From JAWKOK01 sp963698255 (GTDB lineage Bacteria > Chloroflexota > Anaerolineae > Caldilineales > Caldilineaceae): a DNA stretch of 64,000 nucleotides. This document shows positions 8,565-18,384 of the stretch, one piece after another. How positions within the stretch are numbered: position 1 is the stretch's first letter; every line of letters starts with the position of its first letter. The notes beneath the pieces are model-generated. The model searched no databases. It saw nothing but the letters and a program-made list of their open reading frames with translations, and was not told where the DNA came from. The translations under genes and the position numbers were made by a program. The stretch is from the NCBI GenBank assembly GCA_963698255.1, contig CAVOQD010000004.1, forward strand, positions 186,001 through 250,000, in the 5' to 3' direction.

Positions 8565-9260
8565 ATGACAACAGACATTCTTCGGCTTAAGCAACTGGCG
8601 GCTGAACGCGCAGTGGAACAGATCGAATCGGGCATGGTGATTGGGCTGGGCAGCGGCAGCACCGCGACGTTGGCCATTCAGCGAATCGGTATGCTTTTGC
8701 AGTCGGGCCAACTATCTGACATCGTCGGCGTCCCCACCTCGCAGGCCAGCGCAGACGAGGCGCTGCGGGTCGGCATTCCGCTGACGACGCTTGAGGCGCA
8801 TCAGGTCATCGATCTGACCGTCGATGGGGCTGACGAGGTCGATCCGCAGCTCAATTTGATCAAGGGCGGCGGCGGCGCACTGCTGCGCGAGAAGATTGTC
8901 GCACAGGCGTCGTTGCGCGAGATCATCATCGTTGATGACTCCAAGCTGTCGCCGGCATTGGGCACGAACTGGCATATTCCCATCGAAGTGGTCACATTCG
9001 GCTGGGGCGCCCAGGAACGGTTCGTGAGAGATCTGGGCGCATCAACCCAGCTCCGCCGCAAGCAAGACGGCGAACCCTTTGTGACCGACCACGGCAACTA
9101 CATCCTCGACAGCCATTTCGGCCCCCTAGGCGATGCAGAATCGCTGGCAACCCTGCTGAGCTTACGCACCGGCATTGTGGAACATGGACTCTTTATCGGC
9201 CTGACCAGCGAAGTGATCGTGGCCGGCGCAGACGGCATTCGCAGTCTCCTACCCGCGTAA
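8565..9260 (+). CDS. rpiA: Ribose 5-phosphate isomerase A
   Basis: Interconverts ribose 5-phosphate and ribulose 5-phosphate in the pentose phosphate pathway; cytoplasmic. The family motifs are all present: VIGLGSGSTA near residue 24, DLTVDGADEVD (catalytic Asp region), IKGGGGALLREKIVA with the catalytic Lys and Glu, and the C-terminal TGIVEHGLFIGLTSEVIVA. The ATG at 8565 (MTTDILRLKQ) gives 231 residues, the normal length. A further 27 codons are open upstream but lack family signal. It is a single gene between two palindromic repeats. Confidence 0.95.
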   Translation: MTTDILRLKQLAAERAVEQIESGMVIGLGSGSTATLAIQRIGMLLQSGQLSDIVGVPTSQASADEALRVGIPLTTLEAHQVIDLTVDGADEVDPQLNLIKGGGGALLREKIVAQASLREIIIVDDSKLSPALGTNWHIPIEVVTFGWGAQERFVRDLGASTQLRRKQDGEPFVTDHGNYILDSHFGPLGDAESLATLLSLRTGIVEHGLFIGLTSEVIVAGADGIRSLLPA

Positions 9261-9342
9261 TGGTTTCTCCCCCTTTTGAAGCACCGCGGCGGGGATGACG
9301 AACCCGACGAATCGTGCTAAAATTCTGACACTATCCATTGAC

Positions 9343-9467
9343 GGTAGTTCACGATTTGGTGAAAAACGAGATTCCTTCGATTTCACTCAGGACATGCCTT
9401 CGCTGGCCCTTTTCCAGTGCGGTGTGCTCGATAATACCCGCTCAGAATGACAAATCGTGAACTACTG
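9343..9467. repeat. Dispersed element, family E
   Basis: The ends GGTAGTTCACGATTT and AAATCGTGAACTACT are inverted repeats; the interior has GAGATTCCTTCGATTTCACT and ATGCCTTCGCTGGC as in the copy at 6660-6782. It fills most of the gap between rpiA and ppk1. Confidence 0.85.
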
Positions 9468-9575
9468 ATTGACGTTTATCTGCTTGTATCTGCGGCCATT
9501 TTCAATGACGCTGTATTTGTGGCCAGGATCAGGGTAGAACAACAACCTTCGTGATGCGGCGGTGAGGAGAGTTCT

Positions 9576-11888
9576 GTGGAAAGCAATCTAGAGAAGGGTA
9601 ACGGTGCTGTTGCCGACCTGGCGATAGAGACTGCTGAGATTGAGTTCGATGAGGAGATCGATGAAGAGATCGATGATCTGCTTGAAATGCGAAAACTGTT
9701 CGCCGCTGAACAAGGAGAGAGCGGCGAACTTGAGCCGGTCGGGGTGCCCAAGGCGGTGGATCCGTCGCCTGTGCCTGCGGACGCGGATCTCTATGATTCA
9801 TCGCTCTATTTCAACCTGGAGCTGAGTTGGATCGACTTCAATTGGCGTGTGCTCGCGCTGGCCATGGACGTGCGGACGCCGTTGCTCGAACGGGTGCGCT
9901 TTGTCGCCATCACGGCCAATAATCTGGATGAATTCACCGAGAAGCGCATTGGCGGTCTGAAGCGACAGGAAGCGGCCGGCGTCACCAAACTGACCCCGGA
10001 CGGACGGACACCCTCACAACAGTTGACCGGACTCCGCCGTGCGCTGGTCGATATGCACGCGACCATGACCGGCGTCTGGAAGAAAGAATTGCGCCCGGCG
10101 TTGCGCAGCCGGGTCGGCATCGATATCTGCGACTATGAGGATCTCACGGCCGAGCAGCGAACCTGGGCGCATGAGTACTTTCAGCGCGAGATCTATCCAA
10201 TTTTGACGCCATTGGCCGTCGATCCCGGCCATCCGTTCCCCTTCATCTCCAACCTCAGCCTCTCGTTGGCCGTGATTTTGCGACATCAGCAGGGCGGCTC
10301 AACCCATTTCATTCGGCTGAAGATCCCGGTGTCGCGCTGGGTTGATATTCCGGTGGACGGCCGTCCCGACACGAATTCGCCGGTCATTCGTCTGCTGCCG
10401 GTGGAGCAATTGATCATCCGCCATGTGGGTGAACTCTTTCCCGGCATGGATGTGCTCAGCGCCCACCCGTTCCGCATCACGCGCAACGCCGATATTCGCC
10501 GCGACGAGGAGGAAGCCGACGATCTGCTCGAAATGATCTCGGCTGAACTGCGAGAACGTCGTTTCGCCCCGGTTGTGCGGCTCGAAGTCGCCAAAGAGAT
10601 GCCGGAGCCGGACCAACGCCTGCTGCGCCGGGAACTGGGCCTGAGTCCCGACGATGTCTATGAGGTTGACGGACTGCTCAATCTGACCGACTGTTTCAAA
10701 ATCGCCGACCTGAACTTCCCCGAGTTCAAGTATATGCCGTGGGAGTCCGTGATTCCCTACCGAATGGCTCATGAAGGTGAGACCAAGGATACTTCGGATA
10801 TCTTCGCCATCATCCGCCATGGCGATCTGCTGGTCCACCATCCCTATGACTCCTTTGCCGCCACCACGGCGCGGCTTGTCCACGAGGCAGCCCACGATCC
10901 GAATGTGCTGGCCATCAAGCAGACGCTCTATCGCACATCCGACGAATCGCCCATCATCAAGGCGCTGATCCATGCCGCCGAGAACGGCAAGCAGGTCGCC
11001 GTCCTGGTGGAAGTGAAAGCCCGCTTCGATGAAGCCAATAATATCGAATGGGGGCGTAAACTGGAGAATGCCGGCGTCCACGTCAACTATGGCCTGGTCG
11101 GTTTGAAGACCCATACCAAGGCGACATTGGTCGTGCGGCGCGAGCGGGATGGATTGCGAACATACTGTCATATCGGCACCGGAAACTACAATTCGAAGAC
11201 GGCACGTCTCTACACCGATCTGGGGCTTTTCACAACGGATCCGGCTATCGGCCACGATATTGTAAATCTCTTTCATTTCCTGACCGGATACGCACCCGAC
11301 CAGAAGTACGACAAGGTGTTGGTGGCGCCCAACTACATGTACGCTCGTTTTTGCGATCTAATTGATCAGGAAATTGCCTTTCAGCAAGAGCACGGCAATG
11401 GACGCATCATCGCCAAGATGAATGCCATCGACGATCCGAAGATCATTCGCCGTCTCTATCGCGCCTCGCAGGCCGGTGTTCAGATCGATCTGATCCTGCG
11501 CGGCCATTGTTGCCTTCGCCCAGGGCTTCCGGGCTATTCCGACAATATCCGGGTCATCAGCATTCTGGGACGTTTTCTGGAACACGATCGCACCTACTAT
11601 TTTCACAACAACGGCGCTCCCCAGGTCTTCTTCGGCAGCGCGGATTGGCGAACGCGCAATTTGAAGAGCCGTGTGGAGCTTATCACGCCGGTGACCGATC
11701 CGAGCTTGCGCGAACGGTTGGTCGATATGTTGGAACTGGCGTTGAGCGATCAGCGGCTGGCATGGGATCTGGATGCGGAGGGACAATATGTGTTGCGCTA
11801 TCCGGCAGCGGGGGAGAAGGGCGACGATTTCCATCAGGCGCTGATGAAGCAGGCGCGCAAGCGGGCCCGGAAACAGCGACCCGCCTGA
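9576..11888 (+). CDS. ppk1: Polyphosphate kinase 1
   Basis: Reversibly transfers the terminal ATP phosphate onto polyphosphate. A 770-residue protein with the N, H, C1 and C2 domains in order. Marks include NLDEFTEKRIGGLKRQ, HHPYDSF, the phospholipase-D-like segment GLKTHTKATLVVRRE with the autophosphorylated histidine region, HIGTGNYNSKTARLYTDLG, and the second site RGHCCLRPGLPG...FLEHDRTYYFHN. An acidic N-terminal extension of about 65 residues (EIEFDEEIDEEIDD) precedes the conserved core and is longer than usual. The GTG at 9576 follows GAGGAGA. The plsC-like gene follows 80 bases downstream on the same strand, possibly in one transcript. No frameshift is seen. Confidence 0.97.
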   Translation: MESNLEKGNGAVADLAIETAEIEFDEEIDEEIDDLLEMRKLFAAEQGESGELEPVGVPKAVDPSPVPADADLYDSSLYFNLELSWIDFNWRVLALAMDVRTPLLERVRFVAITANNLDEFTEKRIGGLKRQEAAGVTKLTPDGRTPSQQLTGLRRALVDMHATMTGVWKKELRPALRSRVGIDICDYEDLTAEQRTWAHEYFQREIYPILTPLAVDPGHPFPFISNLSLSLAVILRHQQGGSTHFIRLKIPVSRWVDIPVDGRPDTNSPVIRLLPVEQLIIRHVGELFPGMDVLSAHPFRITRNADIRRDEEEADDLLEMISAELRERRFAPVVRLEVAKEMPEPDQRLLRRELGLSPDDVYEVDGLLNLTDCFKIADLNFPEFKYMPWESVIPYRMAHEGETKDTSDIFAIIRHGDLLVHHPYDSFAATTARLVHEAAHDPNVLAIKQTLYRTSDESPIIKALIHAAENGKQVAVLVEVKARFDEANNIEWGRKLENAGVHVNYGLVGLKTHTKATLVVRRERDGLRTYCHIGTGNYNSKTARLYTDLGLFTTDPAIGHDIVNLFHFLTGYAPDQKYDKVLVAPNYMYARFCDLIDQEIAFQQEHGNGRIIAKMNAIDDPKIIRRLYRASQAGVQIDLILRGHCCLRPGLPGYSDNIRVISILGRFLEHDRTYYFHNNGAPQVFFGSADWRTRNLKSRVELITPVTDPSLRERLVDMLELALSDQRLAWDLDAEGQYVLRYPAAGEKGDDFHQALMKQARKRARKQRPA

Positions 11889-11968
11889 TTGATAGTCATG
11901 ACTTGCAGTTCGGGATCAGGTGGCGTCACAGCCCTGACACTCGTGTAGATAGATGAGGTGGACTGCCC

Positions 11969-12724
11969 ATGAACGTATTGAGAGCGTGGACCGATCTTGT
12001 GCTTGCCTGGATACTGATCTGGGTTGCACGCCTGGTTTTGGTTGTAGCGCTGCGGATCTCTGTCGTCGGCAGCGAAAATGCACCCACAAAAGGGCCGGTG
12101 ATCATCACCGCCAATCACTTCAGTTGGTTTGATGCGCCGCTTCTGACGATCTTTTTGCCCTACAGGCCGTCATTCCTGGTCGCCAGCGAATCGCAACGCT
12201 TCTGGTTTGTGCGCCTCTATATGCACGTATTCCAAGGCATTCCCATCTGGCGCGGGCAGGTCGATCGTACTGCCATAACAATGGCGCTCCATCGACTGAA
12301 CGAAGGCGAGACCATCGGCATCTTTCCCGAGGGCGGCATCGACCCCCGCTTCCGGATGCAACGGGAACGCGGTGAAGTGGTCTCCAGCACCTACGGACAC
12401 ACCTCACGCAGCGACGGCCAGCTCACCCATCCGGAGCCTGGCACGGCCTATCTGGCCATCAGAAGCAGCGCCACAATTTTGCCTGTCGGATTGATCGGGA
12501 CGGAGCGCATTCTCGGCAACATGCTACGGTTGCGCCGCACCAACGTCACGGTTCGGATCGGCGAGGCGTTCGGGCCCCTCAAGATTGAACCGTCATTGGG
12601 CCGGTTAGAGCGGCGTAGGCGAATGGATCTGATGTCCGAGGAGATCATGTTGCGGATTGCCGAACTGTTTCCGCCGGAGAATCGTGGCCCCTATCGAACC
12701 GTGGATGGTTCGATTTTGGTCTAG
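11969..12724 (+). CDS. plsC: 1-acyl-sn-glycerol-3-phosphate acyltransferase (PlsC family)
   Basis: A membrane-associated acyltransferase that would add the second acyl chain to lysophosphatidate. The 251-residue protein starts with a hydrophobic helix (LVLAWILIWVARLVLVVALRI). It has the acceptor motif NHFSWFD (NHx4D with the catalytic His and Asp), the binding loop FPEGGI, and a later GLIGTERILG. The start is the ATG at 11969; GATGAGGTGG lies about 10 bases before it. It follows ppk1 and is closed by a strong terminator. The family also includes acyltransferases for other lysolipids, so the exact acceptor is inferred. Confidence 0.88.
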   Translation: MNVLRAWTDLVLAWILIWVARLVLVVALRISVVGSENAPTKGPVIITANHFSWFDAPLLTIFLPYRPSFLVASESQRFWFVRLYMHVFQGIPIWRGQVDRTAITMALHRLNEGETIGIFPEGGIDPRFRMQRERGEVVSSTYGHTSRSDGQLTHPEPGTAYLAIRSSATILPVGLIGTERILGNMLRLRRTNVTVRIGEAFGPLKIEPSLGRLERRRRMDLMSEEIMLRIAELFPPENRGPYRTVDGSILV

Positions 12725-12754
12725 CGACAAAAATGGTCTAGGTCCAATAAAAAA

Positions 12755-12794
12755 CAAGAGACCAGCGTTTGTGGGCGCTGGTCTCTTGCATTTT
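12755..12794 (+). terminator. Rho-independent terminator after the acyltransferase gene
   Basis: A 13-base perfect stem CAAGAGACCAGCG / CGCTGGTCTCTTG encloses the loop TTTGTGGG and is followed by CATTTT. AAAAAA precedes the stem, so it could also serve the convergent gene from the other side. Confidence 0.9.
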
Positions 12795-12952
12795 AACAGC
12801 CCTCACACCGACTTTCGTCGATGTGTCCCCCGATAAGGCTGCCTCCAAGAGTATAGCATGGTTTCTTTTGTTGGTCAAGTCCTGAAATCGGGCCAAAAAC
12901 CTACGAATATCTTTGTCGCATCAGGCAATCCATTCAACCTGCTTGAGGCCGA

Positions 12953-15741
12953 TTATTTGCCGACGTCGTATGCCGTGACCGTTCCGCTAAATTCGTTTGC
13001 GACGATGAGGAGCGAACGCCCGGTTGGACTCTCTTCAGACGGTACAAAGGCGAACCCTTCGGGAGCCAGGTCTCCGGCTATTTCAGATGGGGCTGTGAAA
13101 TCACGGCGGTTGAGGTAGTTGACGAAGCGGGGCGCTTTCGGATTGCTGATGTCGTAGACCAGGATACCGCCGACCCGCTCTAAACCGATGAAGGCATAGG
13201 GGACGCCGTCGATCTCACCGATGGCTACTGCTTCCGGTTCCGCCCCCTTGTCGTCGCTACGACCGTCCAGTGTGTTGTTTTCGCCGCTGGCATTGAAGCC
13301 TTCGGGGATCATCGCTGCTGTGATCTGCGCGATCTGGTTGCCGCTGTCGTAGACCAGATTGCCGGCTGCATCCCAGATGGAGAACGATCGACCGCCGTAG
13401 GCAAAGATTTCGTCGATCAGGCCGTCACCGTTGCTGTCGCCATTGACCGTCGTCGTCTTGAGACGGCCCAGGTTCTCCGGCTGCTGTAGTTCGACGGCGT
13501 TGGGGAAAACCGCAAGGTCAAGTACAAGATCCTCGACGCGTGTTTCTTCACTGAATCCGTCATAGTCGCGGGCATCGCCTTCGTTGGCCGTCACCAGGTA
13601 GACTTCTCCATCGACTTCGTAGGCAGCAATTGCATCCGGTTGGTACATGCCAAGTACCGGCCACGGCACGGATGTTTATGGCGTCATCCTTGTCGCTGGC
13701 ATCGAGCCCGTTGCCGGCCAGAGAAATCAGATCCGAAGACGACCGGGGTCGGGTTTGGATTCTCTTCCAGCAGGCCGGTGGCCGGGTCGAATGTGCCCAG
13801 CAAACCGAAGTCGTTGTCATTGAGCACAGCCAGCGTCTGTTCGTCGACAAGTGCGAGTCCTTCCGGCTTATCGCCCTGTGTGTAACCCAGCGCGCCCAGA
13901 TCGACAAACAATTTTTTGGAAACGGGCCGAATGCCGGCCCGCGCCAGCCCCAGATCGCTCTGCAACTCCAGGCCGACGGGCAAATCCAGGTCATGGATGT
14001 TGGTGGCGCCGGTCAAGTCGATTCGATAGATGTACTTCTTGGCCTCTGGCCCGACGGCCGAATCCCGCTCGATGACAAGCATCGTCCCATCGGGCAACGC
14101 AATCGCGTCACCGATCTTGTCCACGCCATCTCCGTCGATCTCGTAGAGAAATTGGCCGACGGTCTCGCCGGCAACGGTGTCAAATTCAATGATACGGTTG
14201 TACCGCGCCGCCTTTGAATTAGCGTCGTTGGCTACGTCCGGGTTGTCGATGGGGCTTTGGATGAAGGCATAGAGCATGTCACCGATGAGGGCCACGGCCT
14301 CGAAACCGCGGTTGGCTCGGCGTTGGCCGAGCACCGCCGGCAACGCTTCCACGCCGACTTCGATACCCGCCTCTCCGTCGTTTGAGCCTTCAGGCACGAA
14401 GCGATCGATGAGGACGCCCGCCTCGTCGAAATGGTAGATGGCCGGGCGGTACTCATCCACCATCCAGTAGCTGCCGTCGGCAGCGCGCACGATGCCTTCC
14501 ATGTCAGCCCCGTAGGGGTCCAACCCCAGTTCATTGCCGAAGAGGTCAACCGGTTCCTCGTCGGCGAAGGCCATGCCCTGCTCGCCGGACAGGTTGGGCA
14601 GCCCGGTGATGGGTGTGCCGTCGACGCGGGTCAGGTTGGTCTGATCGCCCAGGATAATCTCGCCGCTCTCAGGGTTGTACTCGAAGCGCACCCATTGGGC
14701 CTGATAGTCGGGCAGCGGAAAGGGGCGTTCGTTGATGCCGTCGTCGTCCACATCCAGCGGTTCGGCATTGGGGCCGCGGTCCGGATGGGTGATGAACTGC
14801 AGGTTGCCGGTCGCCTCGTCGATTCCTTCGAAATGAAGGCCGGAGAAACCGCCAAGGGCCAGTTCTTGACCGGCCTCCGTTACGCCCAGCAGCGGAAGAT
14901 CGGTGAACTCAACCATCTCGATTGAAGCCTTGGGCGCATTGTGGTCCTTGAAACCCAGCGCTACGATCTCTGTCATCTCGCCTGCGTTCAGGTCGACGAT
15001 GGCCAGGGCGTTGTTTTCCTGCAACGTCACCCACGCCGTGCTCGAATCGGGCGAGACTGCGATGTACTCCGGTTCCAGATCCTGGGCGACGGTCGCTTCC
15101 GGGCCGTAGATGCGGATGGCCGGATCCAGTTCGGCATCGTTGAAGTCAGTAAAACCGGCCGTGATGACATCTTTCTGCGTAACGTTTTCCACGCCGCCGG
15201 AGATATCAACGATGGTGATCGATCCTTCGGGATCGACGCTGTAGTCGGCACTGGGCTCACCTTCATTGGCCGTCAGCACTTTGGTCCCATCCGGCGTGAA
15301 CGTGATCATATCCGGCAACGCTCCGGCTTCGACACTGGCCAGGAAGCCGCCGTCGGTATCGAAGAAGACGACGCTGCCGTTGGCCTGCTTGTCCTCGGCC
15401 TCTACGGCCGCCGCCACGATGCCGTCGGCAATGTCAACACTGTTTGCGCCGCCACCGTACACAGTCACATCGATCTGATCGATCAGCGATGGCGTTGTCG
15501 GATCGCTGAAGTCCAGAATGTCGATGGTCTTGGCGCCGCCGTTGACCACGAAGGCGCGCAACGTTTCGGGATCATAGGCGACGATCTCCGCTGCCTCTGC
15601 ATCGTAGAGACCCGTCTCGTACGTGCCGAGAGTTGTCAAAGATATTGCAGGAACGTCCTGCGCCTGCGCTGTCGGACCAACGCCAATGACCGATAGAACG
15701 GCGAACAATGCGGCTAGTATAAACCGTGATGGATTCTGCAT
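12953..15741 (-). CDS. Secreted choice-of-anchor I protein with esterase-like phytase domain, frameshifted
   Basis: An exported protein of about 930 residues once two frameshifts are repaired. It starts at the ATG at 15741, behind GGGAGA, with a Sec signal peptide (MQNPSRFILAALFAVLSVIG, cleaved after AQA). Residues about 30-270 form a beta-propeller-like region typical of choice-of-anchor I proteins (AAEIVAYDPETLRAFVVNGG, VLTANEGEPSADY). A middle insert is esterase-like/phytase-like (ITHPDRGPNAEPLD, ADMEGIVRA, YRPAIYHFDEAG). The choice-of-anchor I region then resumes with DAIAAYEVDGEVYLVTANEG. The frame breaks near 13667 and 13720; removing one base at each restores NIRPWPVLGMYQPDA. A phosphatase or phosphodiesterase role at the cell surface is inferred. 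Confidence 0.8.
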
Positions 15742-15778
15742 AGAACGATCTCCCTGTGTGCTTTCGCGTGAAAACTGA

Positions 15779-15811
15779 TGCAGGCCTCGACAGATAGATT
15801 GTCGATGCCTG
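15779..15811. promoter_or_regulatory. Hairpin in the leader of the choice-of-anchor I gene
   Basis: GCAGGCCTCGACA and TGTCGATGCCTGC are inverted copies around GATAGAT, about 40 bases before the start codon. It could be an operator or an mRNA leader structure. No family member was found elsewhere in the window. Confidence 0.45.
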
Positions 15812-16110
15812 CGATGTTGACCCCCGTGACAAATCTGGACTTGAGACAACCGTCTGCTATCATGGCTGCTTCGGTTTAACCGTCCATATGCGTTCAGTTA
15901 ATGAGCATTTAACGAACCGCGAAAAGACTGGGGAAACTTGTTGCTTCGAATTGGGCATAACAGAAGATTAATCAACTGTTTACGTGGCTCCCCCTCTTCG
16001 TTAATCGTTGTGATGTATTCTTGATACATCAGGTCAGGCGGAGTCTCTAGCCGTGGAAGGTCCTGTTCTTGTGGCTAGTGAGCGCCACACCACCGGAGAA
16101 AACGACAAGA

Positions 16111-16695
16111 ATGCGAACAATTCTGTTCCTTTGCACCGGAAACTACTACCGCAGTCGATTTGCCGAACACTACTTCAACCATCTCGCGAGGCAGGTGAGT
16201 CTACCGTGGCTTGCGATCTCTCGTGGCCTGGCGACAGAACGCGGCGTAAACAATGTGGGGCCCATCTCGCCCTTTACCCGTCAGGCGCTCGACCGTCTCG
16301 ACGTCCGGATACCGTCCCAATGGCGCTTTCCACGCCAATTAGATGAATATGATTTGTTGATCGCTGATTTGGTCATTGCTGTCAAGGAAACGGAGCATAG
16401 GCCGCTCATGCAGGAGCGTTTTTCCGGTTGGGAGCGGAACATCGCCTACTGGCGAATCCATGACCTTGACTACGCATCCGCCGAGGAGTCTCTGCCGCTA
16501 TTGCAGGCTCGTGTAGACCAGCTCTTCAACAAGCTTGTCATGATGGTTCATCTATCGACGATGGGGACTGGCCAAATATCCAGCTCCATTGCCGAAACCG
16601 ATGTCGGATCAGGCGAATACCGTACATCTGTCATTGAGCCTGATGACGATTTCAGTTCAGAAGGGGCGCCGGCGGCGTGTGCGCCGGGTGGATGA
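16111..16695 (+). CDS. Low-molecular-weight phosphotyrosine phosphatase-like protein
   Basis: The first eight residues lead into LFLCTGNYYRSR, which contains the CX5R loop (Cys-Thr-Gly-Asn-Tyr-Tyr-Arg) of low-molecular-weight protein tyrosine phosphatases and arsenate reductases. The general-acid Asp loop of the classic family is not obvious; the later segment IHDLDYASAEE might supply it. The start is the ATG at 16111 with GGAGAAAA upstream, giving 194 residues, somewhat longer than usual because of an acidic tail. It is divergent from the choice-of-anchor I gene and followed by three hairpins. Activity on phosphoproteins is inferred from the loop alone. Confidence 0.7.
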   Translation: MRTILFLCTGNYYRSRFAEHYFNHLARQVSLPWLAISRGLATERGVNNVGPISPFTRQALDRLDVRIPSQWRFPRQLDEYDLLIADLVIAVKETEHRPLMQERFSGWERNIAYWRIHDLDYASAEESLPLLQARVDQLFNKLVMMVHLSTMGTGQISSSIAETDVGSGEYRTSVIEPDDDFSSEGAPAACAPGG

Positions 16696-16747
16696 AGTGC
16701 GACCACACGGCGAGGTGTGATTGAAAATTCCGATCCGGCGGCTGAGC

Positions 16748-16848
16748 CATGCATGACAAGCATGCATGGGGATTGGCCACCTGGCATCGTTGCAATAGAT
16801 TGTGTAGACGAAGCACCCGGCATGAGAAGATTGCCGGGTTGCGTCTAT
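16748..16848. repeat. Two consecutive hairpins downstream of the phosphatase gene
   Basis: The first is CCATGCATG / CATGCATGG at 16748-16769. The second pairs TAGACGAAGCACCCGGCA with TGCCGGGTTGCGTCTA at about 16805-16848. Together with the terminator that follows they make three stem-loops in 130 bases. No coding signal is seen here. Confidence 0.6.
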
Positions 16849-16852
16849 CACA

Positions 16853-16882
16853 AAGGGCAGCGCCAAAGGCGCTGCCCTTTTT
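16853..16882 (+). terminator. Rho-independent terminator
   Basis: GGGCAGCGCC / GGCGCTGCCC encloses a loop of AAA and runs into TTTTT. It ends the phosphatase transcript and faces the convergent dehydratase gene. Confidence 0.9.
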
Positions 16883-16904
16883 CACGGATACCAAGTTAGA
16901 GGCG

Positions 16905-18175
16905 CTAGCTCCAAAGTCGGTCCCACGAACGTTCGGTATCCCAGTAGTCGGTCGGCTGATCGAAGTAGATGGGATCGGCCGGGTTGAGTCGCTCGCGGAT
17001 GCAGATCCTCGTTGACATCGTCGAAGCCCAGACCCGGTCCCTCCGGCACCTGGATGAAGCCGTCCTGGATAAGGGGCGTGGGCAGCCCTGTGACCATCTC
17101 ACTCCACTGCGGGTCGTCGACCGAGTGGTTCTCCAGCACCAGGAAGTTCTCGGTGGCGGCGGCGCAATGGACATTGGCCAGCGCACAGATGGGCGTGGCC
17201 GCCATATGCATGGCCATGGCAATGCCGTGCTCCTGGGCCAGATCGCCGATCTTCTTGGTCTCCAGAATGCCGCCGGAACTGGCCAGGTCGGGGTGGATGA
17301 CGCTGACGGCTCCGGCCTCGAACAGGGGCAAGAAGCCTTCCTTGAGATAGATGTCCTCGCCGGTGCAGGTCGGCGTTAGTCAGCGCGTCGGTCAGCCGTT
17401 TCCACTGGTCGGTCAACTGCCAGGGGATCATGTCCTCCAGCCAGGCCAGCGTGAAGGGATCCAGCGCCTGGCCCAGGCGGATGCTGGCCTCGACGCCGAT
17501 GTGGCCGAAATGGTCGACGGCCAGCGGGATCTCATAGCCGATCACATCGCGCACGTCAGAGACATACTGGGCGAGCGTGTCGATGCCCTTGGGCGTGATC
17601 TGGGTGCCGGTGAACGGGTGCATGATCTCGCGTGACTGAATCATGTTGGGCGGAGCGCTCAGGGCGCCCGGCACGTCGGTCAGCAGGCCGATGCCTACGT
17701 CCATTTTGAGGAATTTGAAGCCCATCTCCATGCGCTCTTTGAGCCGCTGGCCCATCTGCGGGCCATTGGCCACGGTCGGCGTGTCGCAGTAGCAGAGCAC
17801 CTCATCGCGGAACTTGCCGCCGGCCAACTGATAGGCGGGCACGCCGTAGGCCTTGCCGGCCAGGTCCATCAGCGCCATCTCGATGCCGCAGACGCCGCCG
17901 GCCTGCCGGGCATGGTGGCCGAACTGCTTGATCTTGCGGAAGATCTTGTCCACGTTGCAGGGGTTTTCGCCGATGATGCGGCTCTTGAGCAGCAGGGCAA
18001 AGGTCTTGCTGGCGCCGTCGCGCACTTCGCCGTAGCCGGAGATGCCCTGGTTGGTGTCGATGCGGATGAGGGTGCTGCGCATGGGACCGAGCACGTTGGC
18101 GATGCGCATGTCGGTGATGCGCAGGTCGGACGGTCGGGAGTTGGAATTGACATTTTGTTCGACGGACGTAGTCAT
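16905..18175 (-). CDS. Mandelate racemase/muconate lactonizing enzyme family dehydratase 1, frameshifted
   Basis: Enolase-superfamily sugar-acid dehydratase of about 420 residues when repaired. The N-terminal capping domain has GYGEVRDGASKTFALLL. The barrel shows FLKMDVGIG (base region), LAVDHFGHIG (metal Asp), LAWLEDMIPW (metal Glu), GEDIYLKEG (third metal ligand), HPDLASSGGI, and HMAATPICALAN (catalytic His region). The frame breaks near 17375 and 17005. The true end appears to be the TAG at 16905-16907, after ERLNPADPIYFDQPTDYWD. The start is the ATG at 18175. The substrate could be galactonate, gluconate or another aldonate. It shares a divergent promoter with dehydratase 2. Confidence 0.8.
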
Positions 18176-18270
18176 GGTTTGGTTTACTCCAGTAATGGTC
18201 TATTGGATCGGTTGTGTTGTGAAGCCAATAACTGTTGGAAATCCATTGATGTTTGCATAGACCATCTAGC

Positions 18271-18328
18271 AGCATACAATCTGTTTGGATTGGCGTCAAT
18301 TGCCGATCCAGGATCAAGGCGCTACAAT
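18271..18328. promoter_or_regulatory. Divergent back-to-back promoters with a central palindrome
   Basis: On the plus strand TTGCCG (18300-18305), a 17-base spacer and TACAAT (18323-18328) face dehydratase 2. On the minus strand TTGACG (18299-18294), 17 bases and TATGCT (18276-18271) face dehydratase 1. The two -35 boxes abut each other. The arms GGATTGGC and GCCGATCC form a palindrome centred at about 18298 over both -35 boxes, the expected place for a shared operator. Confidence 0.65.
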
Positions 18329-18384
18329 CCTTGGATTGACGAATATTGCACACCGCGCATCAACACATCAAAAGGGAATCTATC

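Noticed and set aside
12858..13118. Small plus-strand frame after the acyltransferase terminator
   Set aside because: Most of it lies opposite the 3' end of the choice-of-anchor I gene, and it has no ribosome-binding site.
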